Assembly (NCBI RefSeq): GCF_000807275.1
Contig: NZ_CP009056.1
Location: forward strand, 927,192 to 991,191
Direction: 5' to 3'
DNA length: 64,000 nucleotides
Origin: Frischella perrara
Lineage (GTDB): Bacteria; Pseudomonadota; Gammaproteobacteria; Enterobacterales; Orbaceae
The notes under the pieces are model-generated. The model saw only the letters and a list, made by a program, of their open reading frames with translations. It searched no databases and had not been told where the DNA came from. This document shows positions 49,605 to 59,827 of the stretch, piece by piece; within the stretch, counting starts at the first letter, position 1, and the number at the start of each line of letters is the position of its first letter. Made by a program: the position numbers and the translations under genes.

Positions 49605-52166
49605 CTAAAGTAATCGTTTTAATCGATATAAAACATCTAACGCTTCTCGGGGGGTTAGACTATCAGGATCGATTTGTTGTAATTCAAGTTCTACTTTTGA
49701 TTCATCAGGCATTGAAATTAAAGAAAGCTGTGAGCTATCAACATGGTTAGTGGCGGATTGTTGGTAGTGTGATTCAAGTTCTTTTAACTTCTGTTTTGCT
49801 CGTTTTAAAATTATGTTAGGCACGCCAGCTAAGCCAGCCACGGCAATGCCATAACTTTTACTTGCAGCACCTTCTTGAACGGTATGACGAAAAGCAATCG
49901 TATTTTCATGTTCAATCGCATCAAAATGGACATTGTAAATACTATTAATTTGTTCGGGTAATTGTGTTAGTTCAAAATAATGAGTAGCAAATAAGGTCAT
50001 CGCTTTAATTTGATTTACTAACATTTCAACACATGCCCATGCTAATGATAAACCATCATATGTAGAAGTACCGCGTCCAATTTCATCCATTAATATTAAA
50101 CTATGTTCCGTCGCGTTATGCATAATATTGGCTGTTTCGGTCATTTCAACCATAAAAGTGGATCGTCCAGAAGCGAGATCATCTGAAGCGCCAATACGTG
50201 TAAAAATACGATCAATTGGTCCAATAATCGCGTTTGATGCAGGAACAAAGCTTCCCATATAGGCTAAAAGAGCAATCAATGCCGTTTGTCTCATATAAGT
50301 ACTTTTGCCGCCCATATTAGGACCAGTAATAATTAACATCCGGCGTTGTTGCGATAAATTCAACGAGTTTGCAATAAACGGCTCTGAAAGAACTTGTTCA
50401 ACAACTAAATGTCGACCATTTTGAATATTAATGCCTTTATCTATTGATAACTGAGGTTTGGTATAATTAAGGGTTTGAGCCCTTTCGGCTAAATTTGTCA
50501 ATACATCAAGTTCTGCTAAAGCTTCGGCACTTTTTTGCATACTTTCTAATTGTGGTAATAAAATATCAAATAATTGATCATATAAGACTTTTTCTAGCGC
50601 TAATGCTTTACCTTTAGAAGTAAGAACTTTGTCTTCATATTCTTTAAGTTCAGGAATAATATATCTTTCGGCATTTTTTAACGTTTGACGACGCGTATAA
50701 TGAACTGGAACTAGATGACTCTGGCCTCGGCTGACCTGAATATAATAGCCATGAACGGCATTAAAGCCGATTTTTAATGTATCTATACCTAATGTATCGC
50801 GTTCACGGACTTCAAGTTGTTCAAGATAATTAGTAGCACCGGCAGATAATAATCGAAGTTGATCCAGTTCTTCATGATAGCCTTCTGCAATCACACCACC
50901 ATCACGGATTAAAACTGGTGGTGTTTCTATGATAGCGTTATTAAGTAAATTGGCTATTTCATCAAATGTCCCAATTGTATGGCAAAGCGCTTGCAAATAA
51001 GGATCATTGAGAGCATTGAGCTCAAATTGTAATTGAGGCAAATAATTATAAGAATCGCGTAATCGAGCAAAATCACGTGGTCTTGCTGAACGCAATGCTA
51101 ATCTTGCTAATATGCGTTCAATATCGCCTATTTGTTTTAATAGTGGTTGAATAACAAGATAATGTTCTTGGAGTTCTTCAATACTATTTTGCCGTTGACT
51201 AAGTATGAGCCTATCACGAATAGGCGTATGTAGCCATCGTTTCAACATTCGGCTTCCCATAGCTGTCTGAGTCTTATCTAAAATTGCTGCTACGGTATTA
51301 TCTGTGCCACCAGCAAGATTTTCTGTGATTTCTAGATTACGACGAGTGGCAGCATCTAGTATGACAAATTTATCTTGGCTTTGTTTAGTTATTGAACGTA
51401 TATGAGGTAAAGATGTTTTTTGTGTATCTTTCACATATTGTAAAAGACAACCTGCTGCTCTAAGCGCTTTATCTGCTTTTTCTACTCCAAAACCAATCAA
51501 GTCTTTGGTGGCAAATTGCAAATTAAGTTGTTGCTTAGCCGTACTTAAATCAAAATCCCAAAGCGGACGACGGCGTAATCCTGAACGATTTTCAATCAGT
51601 GACATGGATTGAAAATCTTCTGGGTAAAGAATCTCTACCGGAGAAGTACGTTGTAATTCGGCTTGCATTGTATCAGCACTATCACATTCAAATACATTGA
51701 AGCGACCAGAGCTAATATCCAATGTAGCAAATCCATAGCCAGATTTTTCTTGCCATATGGCTGCTAGCAAATTATCTTTTCGATCTTCTAGCAATAATTC
51801 ATCGCTAACAGTGCCCGGTGTTACAATTCTTACCACTTTACGTTCAACGGGACCTTTGCTCAAAGCAGGATCACCAATTTGTTCACAAATCGCTACAGAT
51901 TCACCCATAGCGATAAGTTTTGCTAAATAACTTTCTACTGCATGATAGGGTACTCCCGCCATTGGGATGGGTTCACCGGCAGAGGCTCCGCGTTTAGTTA
52001 ATGAAATATCCAAAAGTTGCGAAGCTTTTTTAGCATCATCATAAAATAACTCATAAAAATCCCCCATCCGATAAAATAATAAAATATCAGGGTTTTCAGC
52101 TTTTAGTTTTAAATACTGCTGCATCATTGGAGTATGAGTTGTAAGATCTTGTTGTAAATTCATCAT
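49605..52166 (-). CDS. mutS: DNA mismatch repair protein MutS
   Basis: Recognises mismatches and small loops to start methyl-directed repair. 853 residues, the same as E. coli. The mismatch-binding F-x-E is present in [17 protein letters not shown]. Other blocks: [21 protein letters not shown], the lever/clamp ([17 protein letters not shown]), Walker [34 protein letters not shown] (Walker B) and the helix-turn-helix [19 protein letters not shown]. The C-terminal tetramerisation segment ([14 protein letters not shown]) is present. Intact, so there is no sign of a mutator allele. It has no close partner; the divergent side leads to ribA on the same strand 145 bases upstream. Confidence 0.98.
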   Translation of the reverse strand: MMNLQQDLTTHTPMMQQYLKLKAENPDILLFYRMGDFYELFYDDAKKASQLLDISLTKRGASAGEPIPMAGVPYHAVESYLAKLIAMGESVAICEQIGDPALSKGPVERKVVRIVTPGTVSDELLLEDRKDNLLAAIWQEKSGYGFATLDISSGRFNVFECDSADTMQAELQRTSPVEILYPEDFQSMSLIENRSGLRRRPLWDFDLSTAKQQLNLQFATKDLIGFGVEKADKALRAAGCLLQYVKDTQKTSLPHIRSITKQSQDKFVILDAATRRNLEITENLAGGTDNTVAAILDKTQTAMGSRMLKRWLHTPIRDRLILSQRQNSIEELQEHYLVIQPLLKQIGDIERILARLALRSARPRDFARLRDSYNYLPQLQFELNALNDPYLQALCHTIGTFDEIANLLNNAIIETPPVLIRDGGVIAEGYHEELDQLRLLSAGATNYLEQLEVRERDTLGIDTLKIGFNAVHGYYIQVSRGQSHLVPVHYTRRQTLKNAERYIIPELKEYEDKVLTSKGKALALEKVLYDQLFDILLPQLESMQKSAEALAELDVLTNLAERAQTLNYTKPQLSIDKGINIQNGRHLVVEQVLSEPFIANSLNLSQQRRMLIITGPNMGGKSTYMRQTALIALLAYMGSFVPASNAIIGPIDRIFTRIGASDDLASGRSTFMVEMTETANIMHNATEHSLILMDEIGRGTSTYDGLSLAWACVEMLVNQIKAMTLFATHYFELTQLPEQINSIYNVHFDAIEHENTIAFRHTVQEGAASKSYGIAVAGLAGVPNIILKRAKQKLKELESHYQQSATNHVDSSQLSLISMPDESKVELELQQIDPDSLTPREALDVLYRLKRLL

Positions 52167-52311
52167 AACTAAAATTATTGTTTAGGTTTGGCAATATTAT
52201 ACACAAACTCGTTAAAAAAAGGCCTTTTTGAAAAATAGAAAAGTCAATTATTGGATCAATTTCAACAAATTTTTGGCAAATTAATATAAACAATATTAAA
52301 TATAGACAATA

Positions 52312-52926
52312 TTATGATTTTTCGTCTTTGTTTAGTGGGTGAAGATGAAGTATATGTCCCATTTTCTGCGCTTTTGTTTCTAAATAATGTTCATTATTTG
52401 GGTTTTCGCCGACTTCTAATGGAATACGCTCAACAATTTTAATGCCTGCTTGTTCAAGGACACGAATTTTTTCTGGATTATTAGTAAGTAATTTAATTTG
52501 GTCAATGTTAAGCAGTTTCAACATATCTGCACAAATTGTAAAATCTCGTTCATCAGCAGCAAATCCCAATTGGTGATTGGCTTCAACCGTATCTAATCCT
52601 TCATCCTGTAATGCATAAGCTCTAATTTTATTAAGTAAACCAATATTACGACCTTCTTGACGATGATAGAGTAAAACTCCATTCCCCGTTTTAGCAATTT
52701 GTTGTAATGCCGCCTGTAATTGAAAACCACAATCACAACGTAAACTGAATAATGCATCACCTGTTAAACATTCTGAATGAATTCGAGTCAGAATTGGTTG
52801 CTGTGTTATGTCACCATAAACCATGGCTACATGATCTTTACTCGTCGCCAGTTCCTTGAAGCCTACAATTGTAAATGTTCCCCAAGGTGTAGGTAATTTT
52901 GCTTGTGCAATACGTTTTAATTGCAT
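52312..52926 (-). CDS. ribA: GTP cyclohydrolase II RibA
   Basis: First step of riboflavin synthesis from GTP. 204 residues from the ATG at 52926 ([18 protein letters not shown], with GGAG 7 bases before); an ATG four codons upstream overlaps the ribosome site and is less likely. The zinc cysteines lie in [20 protein letters not shown], the catalytic region in [23 protein letters not shown], and the nucleotide site in LLTNNPEKI. The end extends slightly beyond the E. coli protein. The following divergent order pgpB-lapA-lapB matches E. coli, confirming the locus. It is a stand-alone RibA, not fused to RibB. Confidence 0.97.
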   Translation of the reverse strand: MQLKRIAQAKLPTPWGTFTIVGFKELATSKDHVAMVYGDITQQPILTRIHSECLTGDALFSLRCDCGFQLQAALQQIAKTGNGVLLYHRQEGRNIGLLNKIRAYALQDEGLDTVEANHQLGFAADERDFTICADMLKLLNIDQIKLLTNNPEKIRVLEQAGIKIVERIPLEVGENPNNEHYLETKAQKMGHILHLHPLNKDEKS

Positions 52927-53157
52927 TGAAAACTCCATTTTTAACTAAATATTTTTTTCAAGTAAATTATATACTAAATCAGTTTTAATGTAGATATTCG
53001 CGATATTAACTTATTCAAGAATTATGATTGTGTGGAGATTATAAAATCTGCTTGTCATGATTAAATTTAGCTAAATTAAAGGTTTTGTTAAATAATAGTG
53101 TGTTAGATGTTATCTATGATATTATAGAATCATTTATTATTGTTACTAATATTAGTT

Positions 53158-53877
53158 ATGTTTTCAATTCTGCAAAAAAGCCTCTTTGTTTTAGCGATTT
53201 TTCTCATTACGCCATTGGTGATTATAATTATTAACTGGCATTGGCAGCCTGAAGCATTGAATCATTTTTCAAAATATCTTTATTGGGTTACTGAAACGGC
53301 AGGTTCACCTTATTCTATTATTTCTTGTGGTATCTTTTCCATTGTGTTTGCCTTGTGTCTAAAAATCCATTCAAAATCATTATTTCTGAAATTAATAGTA
53401 CTATTAGCGATAGCAATTATTTCAGGACAACTAATTAAAACAGTAATAAAGAATTGTACGACTGAAACAAGACCATTCGTTTCTTGGATGGAAAGTGAAT
53501 ATCAAATTAGTGATCAATATTTTTATTCACTTTCACGCCCTGAACGGCAAGGACTTATTGAAGATTACGCCCAGCAATCTTCACAAATACCTAATTGGCT
53601 TTATCATCATTGGGGTAAAGAAACAGGCTATAGTTTCCCATCAGGGCATACATTATTTGCAGTGACTTGGGCATTTATGGCATTATTTTTATTCAATTTC
53701 AAACGTCATTATCTCACTGTCAGTACAATCATTATTTGGGCTCTGACTGTACTTATTAGTCGTCTTATGTTGGGAATGCATCATCCTATTGATGTGATAT
53801 GTAGTACAATAATTGGTTGGATTATCGCTTTATGTGTTTATCAGATAGCCATTAAGTGGCGCTTAATCGAGCGGTAA
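53158..53877 (+). CDS. pgpB: Phosphatidylglycerophosphatase B / undecaprenyl-diphosphate phosphatase PgpB
   Basis: PAP2-family membrane phosphatase for phosphatidylglycerophosphate and undecaprenyl pyrophosphate. 239 residues from the ATG at 53158 against 254 in E. coli; no clear ribosome site, and a TTG six codons earlier is an alternative. The three family motifs are in order: KNCTTETRPF, PSGHTLFA and SRLMLGMHHPIDV. The segment HWGKETGYSFPSGHT is typical of PgpB. About six membrane segments. Same order ribA-pgpB-lapAB as E. coli. Confidence 0.94.
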   Translation: MFSILQKSLFVLAIFLITPLVIIIINWHWQPEALNHFSKYLYWVTETAGSPYSIISCGIFSIVFALCLKIHSKSLFLKLIVLLAIAIISGQLIKTVIKNCTTETRPFVSWMESEYQISDQYFYSLSRPERQGLIEDYAQQSSQIPNWLYHHWGKETGYSFPSGHTLFAVTWAFMALFLFNFKRHYLTVSTIIIWALTVLISRLMLGMHHPIDVICSTIIGWIIALCVYQIAIKWRLIER

Positions 53878-54002
53878 ATGATGTTTTTTAGGTTGTTAAT
53901 ATATTGTTGCATTTAAACAATCTATAAAACAGCGCCAATTATGTATATAATTCCATTTTATTATACTTACTATATTTATATGAATATTTGAAGGAAAGCT
54001 CA

Positions 54003-54284
54003 ATGAAATTTGTTTTTTTGTTTTTATTATTAATCGTTGTTTTCGTCATTTCAATAACTTTTGGCGCCAATAATGATCAACATATTGTTTTTAATTATCT
54101 CGTAGGTGAATCAGAATTTAGATTGTCTACTATATTAGCTTTGTTATTTGGATTAGGATTTTTGGTAGCATGGTTATTTGCCGGCTATTTTTATTTTATA
54201 GAAAAAATCAAATTATCATCAGCATTGCGTAAATTGAAGAAATTGCAAAGCAAATACTACGAAGAAATAAAAAATCGTCCTTAA
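54003..54284 (+). CDS. lapA: Lipopolysaccharide assembly protein LapA
   Basis: Small inner-membrane partner of LapB that controls LpxC and so LPS amount. 93 residues from the ATG at 54003 (MKFVFLFLLLIVVFVI), preceded by GAAGGAAAGCTCA; a TTG five codons earlier is rejected. Two membrane segments: FVFLFLLLIVVFVISITFG, and ILALLFGLGFLVAWLFAGYF. The conserved GANNDQHIVFNYLVGESEFRLST lies between them. A short basic coiled tail (LRKLKKLQSKYYEE) ends the protein. lapB follows after 40 bases, as in E. coli. Confidence 0.95.
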   Translation: MKFVFLFLLLIVVFVISITFGANNDQHIVFNYLVGESEFRLSTILALLFGLGFLVAWLFAGYFYFIEKIKLSSALRKLKKLQSKYYEEIKNRP

Positions 54285-54324
54285 GTTTAAATTTTAATTT
54301 TTAGTAGATAAAAAGAATATTATT

Positions 54325-55500
54325 ATGTTTGAACTTTTGTTTTTGTTATTACCTATCGCTGCAGCCTATGGTTGGTACATGGGGGGGCGTAGTGCAAAAC
54401 AAAAATATCAAAATGATTCTAATCGCTTATCACGAGAATATGTTGATGGGTTAAATTTCCTTTTATCCAATCAAAAAGATAAAGCTGTAGATCTGTTCCT
54501 TGATATGTTAAAAGAGGACTCGGGGACTTTAGAAGCGCATTTAACTCTAGGTAATTTGTTTCGTTCTAGAGGGGAAGTTGATCGCGCAATTCGTATTCAT
54601 CAAAGCCTGATGGAAAGCGCCTCGTTAACTTTTGAGCAACGATTATTAGCCATGCAGCAACTAGGTCGTGATTATATGACGGCGGGTTTTTATGATCGCG
54701 CAGAGGATATGTTTACCCAATTAATTGATGAAGAAGATTTTCAGCAATATGCATTACAACAATTGATTATTATTTACCAATCAACCAGTGAATGGAACAA
54801 GGCTATCTCTGTGGCCTCAAGATTAGTTAAATTGGGTGATCGAAAATATAATAGTTATATTGCCCAATTTTACTGTGAAATGGCAGTTTTAACACTAGCT
54901 ACTGAAGATATAAATAAGACATTATTCTATTTACAAAAATCTATTTCCGCCGATCCAAATTGTGCCAGAACATCTCTCCTTTTTGGAAGAGTTTATATGG
55001 ATCAAAATAATTATACAAAAGCTATTCAATATTTCACTCAAATTCTAAATCAAGATAAAGCTTTTGTTAGTGAAGCACTCCCATTTTTAAAAATCTGTTA
55101 TGAAAGATTGAATATCATTGATGATTTTAAACAATTTTTGAAGCGTTGTGTTGAACTAGACGCCGGGAGTATGGCTGAATTAATGTTGGCAGATCTCATT
55201 GAGGAACAATCTGGTCGTGAAGCAGCCCAGTATTATATTTATCGTGAATTGGTCAAACATCCAAATTTAAAAGGATTTTACCGCTTAATGGATTACCATT
55301 TAGCAGACGCAGAGCAAGGGCGCGCTAAAGATAGCTTATTATTATTGCGTAATATGGTTGGAGAACAGGTAAAGGCCATTCCTAATTATAGTTGCGAAAG
55401 ATGTGGTTTTACTGTTAATTCAATCTATTGGCTATGCCCAGCCTGTCGTTCTTGGGCAACGATTAAACCAATTCGAGATTTTAAGCAGCATATCAATTAA
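54325..55500 (+). CDS. lapB: Lipopolysaccharide assembly protein LapB (YciM)
   Basis: TPR protein anchored to the inner membrane that works with FtsH to degrade LpxC. 391 residues against 389 in E. coli. An N-terminal membrane segment (FELLFLLLPIAAAYGWYMGG) is followed by TPR repeats from about residue 35 to 340 (LSNQKDKAVDLFLDML, AHLTLGNLFRSRGEVDRAIRIHQSLM). A C-terminal rubredoxin-like zinc module has Cys357, Cys360, Cys371 and Cys374 (SCERCGF, LCPACRSW). It is co-transcribed with lapA. pyrF, next in E. coli, is replaced here by ycfH. Confidence 0.96.
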   Translation: MFELLFLLLPIAAAYGWYMGGRSAKQKYQNDSNRLSREYVDGLNFLLSNQKDKAVDLFLDMLKEDSGTLEAHLTLGNLFRSRGEVDRAIRIHQSLMESASLTFEQRLLAMQQLGRDYMTAGFYDRAEDMFTQLIDEEDFQQYALQQLIIIYQSTSEWNKAISVASRLVKLGDRKYNSYIAQFYCEMAVLTLATEDINKTLFYLQKSISADPNCARTSLLFGRVYMDQNNYTKAIQYFTQILNQDKAFVSEALPFLKICYERLNIIDDFKQFLKRCVELDAGSMAELMLADLIEEQSGREAAQYYIYRELVKHPNLKGFYRLMDYHLADAEQGRAKDSLLLLRNMVGEQVKAIPNYSCERCGFTVNSIYWLCPACRSWATIKPIRDFKQHIN

Positions 55501-55599
55501 ATGTAAGGTATTTAAATCTACACTGAATCGCAAACTTCTTTATCTATGGTTATTACATTGATATTTATTTTATAAAGTGAAATTAAGGGATATTAAAAT

Positions 55600-56373
55600 A
55601 TGTATTTAGTCGATTCTCATTGCCACCTTGATTCCCTTGATTATCAGCAGAAATCATTGGAAGAGGTGTTAAATGAAGCACAAAAAAGGGATGTTAAGCA
55701 TTGTTTAAGTGTTGCTACCACACTGTCTGGTTATCAATCTATGTACCAGACTTTAATGCCTTTTTTTGATCAGGTTTCATTATCTTGTGGTGTTCATCCA
55801 CTCAATTTAAAGGATGAAATATTTGACACCGATTTATTTCGTCAATTGGCAAGTAATACTCATGTTGTTGCATTAGGCGAAACTGGTTTGGATTATTATT
55901 ATGAACAAGATAATATTGAAGAACAGAAACATGCATTTGCACAGCATATACATTTAGGAAGAGAGTTAAAAAAACCGATTATTGTTCATACTCGACAAGC
56001 AAGACGAGATACGCTTGATATGCTAAAGTCAGAAAATGTCTATTCAGGTGTATTACATTGTTTTACTGAGGATCTCAGTACTGCACGACAATTACTCGAT
56101 CTTGGTTTTTATATCTCTTTTTCTGGAATAATCACTTTCAAAAATGCTGAAGAATTACGTGAAGTAGCAAAATTCGTACCAATGGATCGCTTATTAATTG
56201 AAACTGATTCGCCATATTTGGCGCCAGTCCCATTTAGGGGTAAAGAAAATCAACCCGCAAACGTTAGGCAGATTGCTGAATATTTGTCTGTTTTAAAAGG
56301 CTATACTTTAGAAGATTTTGCTAAAATAACTACTGATAATTTTTGCCGTTTATTTGGTGTAACACTATGTTAA
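55600..56373 (+). CDS. ycfH: TatD-family metal-dependent hydrolase YcfH
   Basis: 257 residues against 265 in E. coli YcfH, a TIM-barrel deoxyribonuclease-like hydrolase. Metal ligands: VDSHCHLD at the start, GETGLDYY, KPIIVHTRQA, VLHCFTED and LLIETDSPYLAP. The N-terminal sequence MYLVDSHCHLDSLDYQ and the C-terminal NFCRLFGV match YcfH rather than TatD or YjjV. In E. coli the next-door genes are holB and ptsG; neither is here, but hinT, lpoB and nagZ follow as in the wider E. coli region. Confidence 0.93.
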   Translation: MYLVDSHCHLDSLDYQQKSLEEVLNEAQKRDVKHCLSVATTLSGYQSMYQTLMPFFDQVSLSCGVHPLNLKDEIFDTDLFRQLASNTHVVALGETGLDYYYEQDNIEEQKHAFAQHIHLGRELKKPIIVHTRQARRDTLDMLKSENVYSGVLHCFTEDLSTARQLLDLGFYISFSGIITFKNAEELREVAKFVPMDRLLIETDSPYLAPVPFRGKENQPANVRQIAEYLSVLKGYTLEDFAKITTDNFCRLFGVTLC

Positions 56374-56484
56374 TATAACCTTACTAATAATATGTGTAAA
56401 TTAGTGAATTTTTATAAATCGCATTGAATCAAAAAGATAATAGTATGCTAATTTTTTAATATTTAAGAAAAAGAGATCAATATA

Positions 56485-56832
56485 ATGGTTAAGGAAACAA
56501 TTTTTAGTAAAATTATCCGCCGAGAAATTCCATCTGATATTATTTATCAAGATGATTCTGTCACTGCTTTTCGTGATATCTCACCACAGGCGCCAGTACA
56601 TATTCTCATCATACCTAATAAAATTATACCTACAGTTAATGATATTGGTGAAGATGATGAAAAGGTTTTAGGACACTTATTTACCGTTGCAGCTAAACTT
56701 GCCAAGCAAGAGGGCATTGATGAATCTGGATATCGATTAATTATGAATTGTAACAAAGATGGTGGTCAAGAGGTTTATCATTTGCACATGCACTTATTGG
56801 GTGGAAAGCAACTTGGTAAACTTATAGGATAG
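56485..56832 (+). CDS. hinT: HIT-family purine nucleoside phosphoramidase HinT
   Basis: Hydrolyses AMP-lysine and related phosphoramidates. 115 residues against 119 in E. coli (YcfF). The histidine triad H-x-H-x-H is present as [19 protein letters not shown], and the N-terminal [20 protein letters not shown] and [16 protein letters not shown] are family-typical. It is followed 23 bases later by lpoB. In E. coli ycfL lies between hinT and lpoB, and thiK between lpoB and nagZ; both are absent here, so the operon is compacted. Confidence 0.97.
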   Translation: MVKETIFSKIIRREIPSDIIYQDDSVTAFRDISPQAPVHILIIPNKIIPTVNDIGEDDEKVLGHLFTVAAKLAKQEGIDESGYRLIMNCNKDGGQEVYHLHMHLLGGKQLGKLIG

Positions 56833-56855
56833 AATAATAAACAGGATGTAAATTT

Positions 56856-57446
56856 ATGTCATATTTTCGTAATGCACTATTTCTTATGGTTATGTTAGCG
56901 TTAGTGAGTTGCCAACATAGAGTAGTAGAGCAGCCGATATCACCCGTTACTGATTATATTGCTCAAAATGAAGAGCTCAAGATTGTGGAGCAACCACCTC
57001 AATTGACAACGACTAATTGGCAACCTATTATTAAACCATTGATAGATAAATTATTAAAAATTAAGGATATTCAAGATAATAATCTATTATTAATAAGTGA
57101 TGTAAAAAATAACAGTAATCATTATGTTTCGACAACGGAAGTTAACAAATTAATTTTAAATTTATTATCTGAACAGAACATTTTTAATATTATTGATAAG
57201 GCAACAGTTAATCAGTCTAAGCTTATACTAGGTATACCATATGATGATGCATCAATTTCCCGTAATAAGATGATTGCGTTGGCTAATGATGTTAAAGCTA
57301 ATTACATTTTGTTTACAAGCATTAACCAAGTCCCCGATTTGCAAAGTGAATCTGCTGACGTTAGATTAGAATTACTATCTGTTGAAAGTGGTAAAGTAAT
57401 TAATCAGTTTACTACTGAACAACCTGAAAAAATCAATCAACCATAA
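56856..57446 (+). CDS. lpoB: Penicillin-binding protein activator LpoB
   Basis: Outer-membrane lipoprotein that activates PBP1B. 196 residues against 213 in E. coli. The signal peptide and lipobox (LALVSC, Cys19) are followed by a low-complexity proline/glutamine linker needed to span the periplasm. The folded domain starts near residue 45 (WQPIIKPLIDKLLKIKDIQ), with LLLISDVKNNSNHYVSTTEV and ALANDVKANYILFTSINQV. The linker is shorter than in E. coli. Conserved order hinT-lpoB-nagZ supports the call, since sequence similarity is moderate. Confidence 0.9.
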   Translation: MSYFRNALFLMVMLALVSCQHRVVEQPISPVTDYIAQNEELKIVEQPPQLTTTNWQPIIKPLIDKLLKIKDIQDNNLLLISDVKNNSNHYVSTTEVNKLILNLLSEQNIFNIIDKATVNQSKLILGIPYDDASISRNKMIALANDVKANYILFTSINQVPDLQSESADVRLELLSVESGKVINQFTTEQPEKINQP

Positions 57447-57461
57447 AATAGTGAGAGAAAC

Positions 57462-58481
57462 ATGGGACCATTGATGATCGATATTCACGGCTTAGCGCTT
57501 TCTGAAGAAGACAAATGCTTACTTAAACATGAAAGTATAGCAGGTGTAATCCTTTTTAGTCGTAACTATGAAGATCCTAAGCAACTTAACCAGTTAATCA
57601 AGGAAATACGATCTTGTACTGGTGAGAGATTATTGATCTCAGTTGATCATGAAGGTGGAAGAGTACAGCGTTTTAAAGATGGTTTTACTATACTTCCACC
57701 AGCTCAAGCTTATGCGCAGTTTTGCGATATAAAAAAAGCACAACAATTAGCATTTGATGCTGGTTGGCTGATGGCAATGGAGTTAATGGCATTTGATATT
57801 GATTTAAGTTATGCACCCGTTCTTGATTTAGGACATGAATGCTTAGCAATTGGTACACGGTCATTCCATCAAGACATAGCGGTTGCAGAAAAGATTGCTT
57901 TAGCCATGATAGACGGCATGCATCATGCTGGTATGAAAACAACAGGAAAACATTTTCCCGGTCATGGCGCAGTCATTGCCGACTCACATAAAGAAACACC
58001 GATAGATAACCGATCGCAAAGCGATGTTATGCGTGATATGCAAATCTTCGTAGATCTCATCAAAGCAAATAAATTAGATGCGATAATGCCGGCACATGTT
58101 ATTTATTCAGCTTTTGATGACAAGCCTGCAAGCGGCTCATTATATTGGTTAAAAGATATTCTAAGAGAAAAACTTCATTTCCAAGGAATAATCTTTTCTG
58201 ATGATTTATCAATGGAAGGGGCAGCTTACTTAGGTAATTATGCACAAAGAGCTCAAGCCGCATTGAATGCTGGGTGTGATATTTTATTGGCTTGTAATAA
58301 TCGAAATGGCACCTTATCGATTTTAGAAAGTTTAGGGCATGTATTAAGTGATAAACCTAAATCTTTATTAAGCAAAACAAGAGTTGATTATCAAACGTTA
58401 CTTAAAAGCCATCAATGGAAAGAACGACATTATGCATTAAGAAAACTTAATCAACAATGGCAAGAATATATCAATAATTAG
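57462..58481 (+). CDS. nagZ: Beta-N-acetylhexosaminidase NagZ
   Basis: Cytosolic glycoside hydrolase family 3 enzyme of cell-wall recycling, removing GlcNAc from anhydromuropeptides. 339 residues against 341 in E. coli. The start MGPLMIDIHGLAL matches exactly in pattern. SVDHEGGRVQRFKDGFT binds substrate; the catalytic His-Asp pair is in TGKHFPGHGAVIADSH and the nucleophile Asp in IFSDDLSMEGA. The next gene, the TyrR-like regulator, starts 10 bases later, so the two are probably co-transcribed, an uncommon partnership. Confidence 0.97.
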   Translation: MGPLMIDIHGLALSEEDKCLLKHESIAGVILFSRNYEDPKQLNQLIKEIRSCTGERLLISVDHEGGRVQRFKDGFTILPPAQAYAQFCDIKKAQQLAFDAGWLMAMELMAFDIDLSYAPVLDLGHECLAIGTRSFHQDIAVAEKIALAMIDGMHHAGMKTTGKHFPGHGAVIADSHKETPIDNRSQSDVMRDMQIFVDLIKANKLDAIMPAHVIYSAFDDKPASGSLYWLKDILREKLHFQGIIFSDDLSMEGAAYLGNYAQRAQAALNAGCDILLACNNRNGTLSILESLGHVLSDKPKSLLSKTRVDYQTLLKSHQWKERHYALRKLNQQWQEYINN

Positions 58482-58491
58482 GCGTCAATTA

Positions 58492-59772
58492 ATGAATACG
58501 AACTTTCATTCACCCATCGCTTTTATCGAAACAACAAAAACAGGTGTACTACTAAAAATTAATCAGGTTGCGATCAATCTTTTTGAGCTACCTGAAAAAT
58601 TATTAAAAAATACAGCTGATTATCAATATCTAATTGATTATCAAAAAATTTTTAGGCTTGACACTAATTTATCACTTAAGGATTTAAACAATATTAAAAT
58701 TGTTATTAATCAACAATATTATTTTCTACAACTTGTTGATAATGCGGAACGATTTTTATTTGTTATCCAACCTGTTAATTATCTTAAAAATAATCTAATT
58801 AGAAAGGATGTCGTTAATTCACAGTCGTTTGATATTTTTATTCAAAATAGCTTAGCTATGCAAAAATTAATCAAGCAAGCAAAGGCTTTTTCTCTTCAAT
58901 CTGAACCTTTATTAATTTCAGGATCAACCGGTAGCGGTAAAGATCTACTTGCATTAGCATGCCATCAATATAGTCAACGCGGTGATCAGATTTTCTTAGG
59001 TTTAAATTGTGCTGCAATGCCGGATGAGGTTGTTGAAAGTGAGCTTTATGGTCATGCACCCGGCGCTTATCCTGGTGCGATAGACGGTAAAAAAGGGTTT
59101 TTCGAACAAGCTAATGGTGGCTCTGTTTTGTTAGATGGCATTGATGAAATGTCCTATCGAATGCAAACCAAACTTATTCGTTTTATAAACGATGGCTCTT
59201 TTCGACGAGTTGGTGATGATAACGAGGTTAGTGTAGATGTGAGAATCATTTGCGCCACTAAAGTTGATCTCCTTTCATTAGTAAAACAAGGAAAATTTAG
59301 AGAAGATCTCTATTATCGACTAAATGTTTTACCACTTTCTCTACCAAATTTAAAAGATCGTCGAGAAGATATCATTGAATTGGCCCTTTATTTTATAAAT
59401 CAATTCGCCAATAAGCATGGTATACTTGCGCCGGATCTTACCGAAGAAGCTAAAGTAGTGCTGTTAAATTATAGTTGGCCAGGAAATGTCCGAGAACTGA
59501 AAAATATTCTTTACTCAGCTTTAGCACAGTTAAATGGTAAGCAAATAACCGAGAACGACCTTATTTTACCGAAAGCTGCTGATAACAATCTATACTTAGA
59601 TAATGAGAATATTGAAGGTAAAACTCTAGATGAAATGACAAAACATTTTGAAAAACAAATACTTCAACAATTATATCAAACATATCCAAGTTCAAGAAAA
59701 CTATCAAAACGTTTGGGTATATCCCACACTGCAGTTGCAAATAAATTGAGGGAGTATGGGATTAGAAAGTAA
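58492..59772 (+). CDS. tyrR: TyrR-like AAA+ regulator lacking the ACT domain, with altered ATPase motifs
   Basis: 426 residues against 513 in E. coli TyrR. The N-terminal ACT domain is missing; a PAS-like region (about 7-95) comes first. The AAA+ domain (about 112-350) has Walker A SGSTGSGKD (Lys150). The remainder aligns to TyrR: GKKGFFEQANGGSVLLD, FREDLYYRLNVLPLSLP, YSWPGNVRELKNILYSAL. The C-terminal DNA-binding end, SSRKLSKRLGISHTAVANKL, is nearly identical to TyrR. Two oddities are visible. Walker B reads LLDGIDEM where TyrR has LLDEIGEM, so the catalytic Glu is Gly216. And there is an inserted GAYPGA loop (191-196, 59062-59079) where E. coli TyrR has no GAFTGA. The gene may control aromatic amino-acid genes, but regulation by aromatic ligands and sigma-54 contact are both doubtful. 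It sits 10 bases after nagZ. Confidence 0.85.
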   Translation: MNTNFHSPIAFIETTKTGVLLKINQVAINLFELPEKLLKNTADYQYLIDYQKIFRLDTNLSLKDLNNIKIVINQQYYFLQLVDNAERFLFVIQPVNYLKNNLIRKDVVNSQSFDIFIQNSLAMQKLIKQAKAFSLQSEPLLISGSTGSGKDLLALACHQYSQRGDQIFLGLNCAAMPDEVVESELYGHAPGAYPGAIDGKKGFFEQANGGSVLLDGIDEMSYRMQTKLIRFINDGSFRRVGDDNEVSVDVRIICATKVDLLSLVKQGKFREDLYYRLNVLPLSLPNLKDRREDIIELALYFINQFANKHGILAPDLTEEAKVVLLNYSWPGNVRELKNILYSALAQLNGKQITENDLILPKAADNNLYLDNENIEGKTLDEMTKHFEKQILQQLYQTYPSSRKLSKRLGISHTAVANKLREYGIRK

Positions 59773-59827
59773 CTAAACCATATTTGTTTAGATTAACTAT
59801 ATTTATAATTATAAATGAGCGTGATTT

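Noticed and set aside
52167..52311. Short repeats (CAATATTA) between mutS and ribA
   Set aside because: AT-rich simple repeats of a kind expected by chance; no pairing or operator pattern.
52939..53157. Possible FMN riboswitch near ribA
   Set aside because: None of the conserved RFN elements was recognised; in enterobacteria the riboswitch is at ribB.
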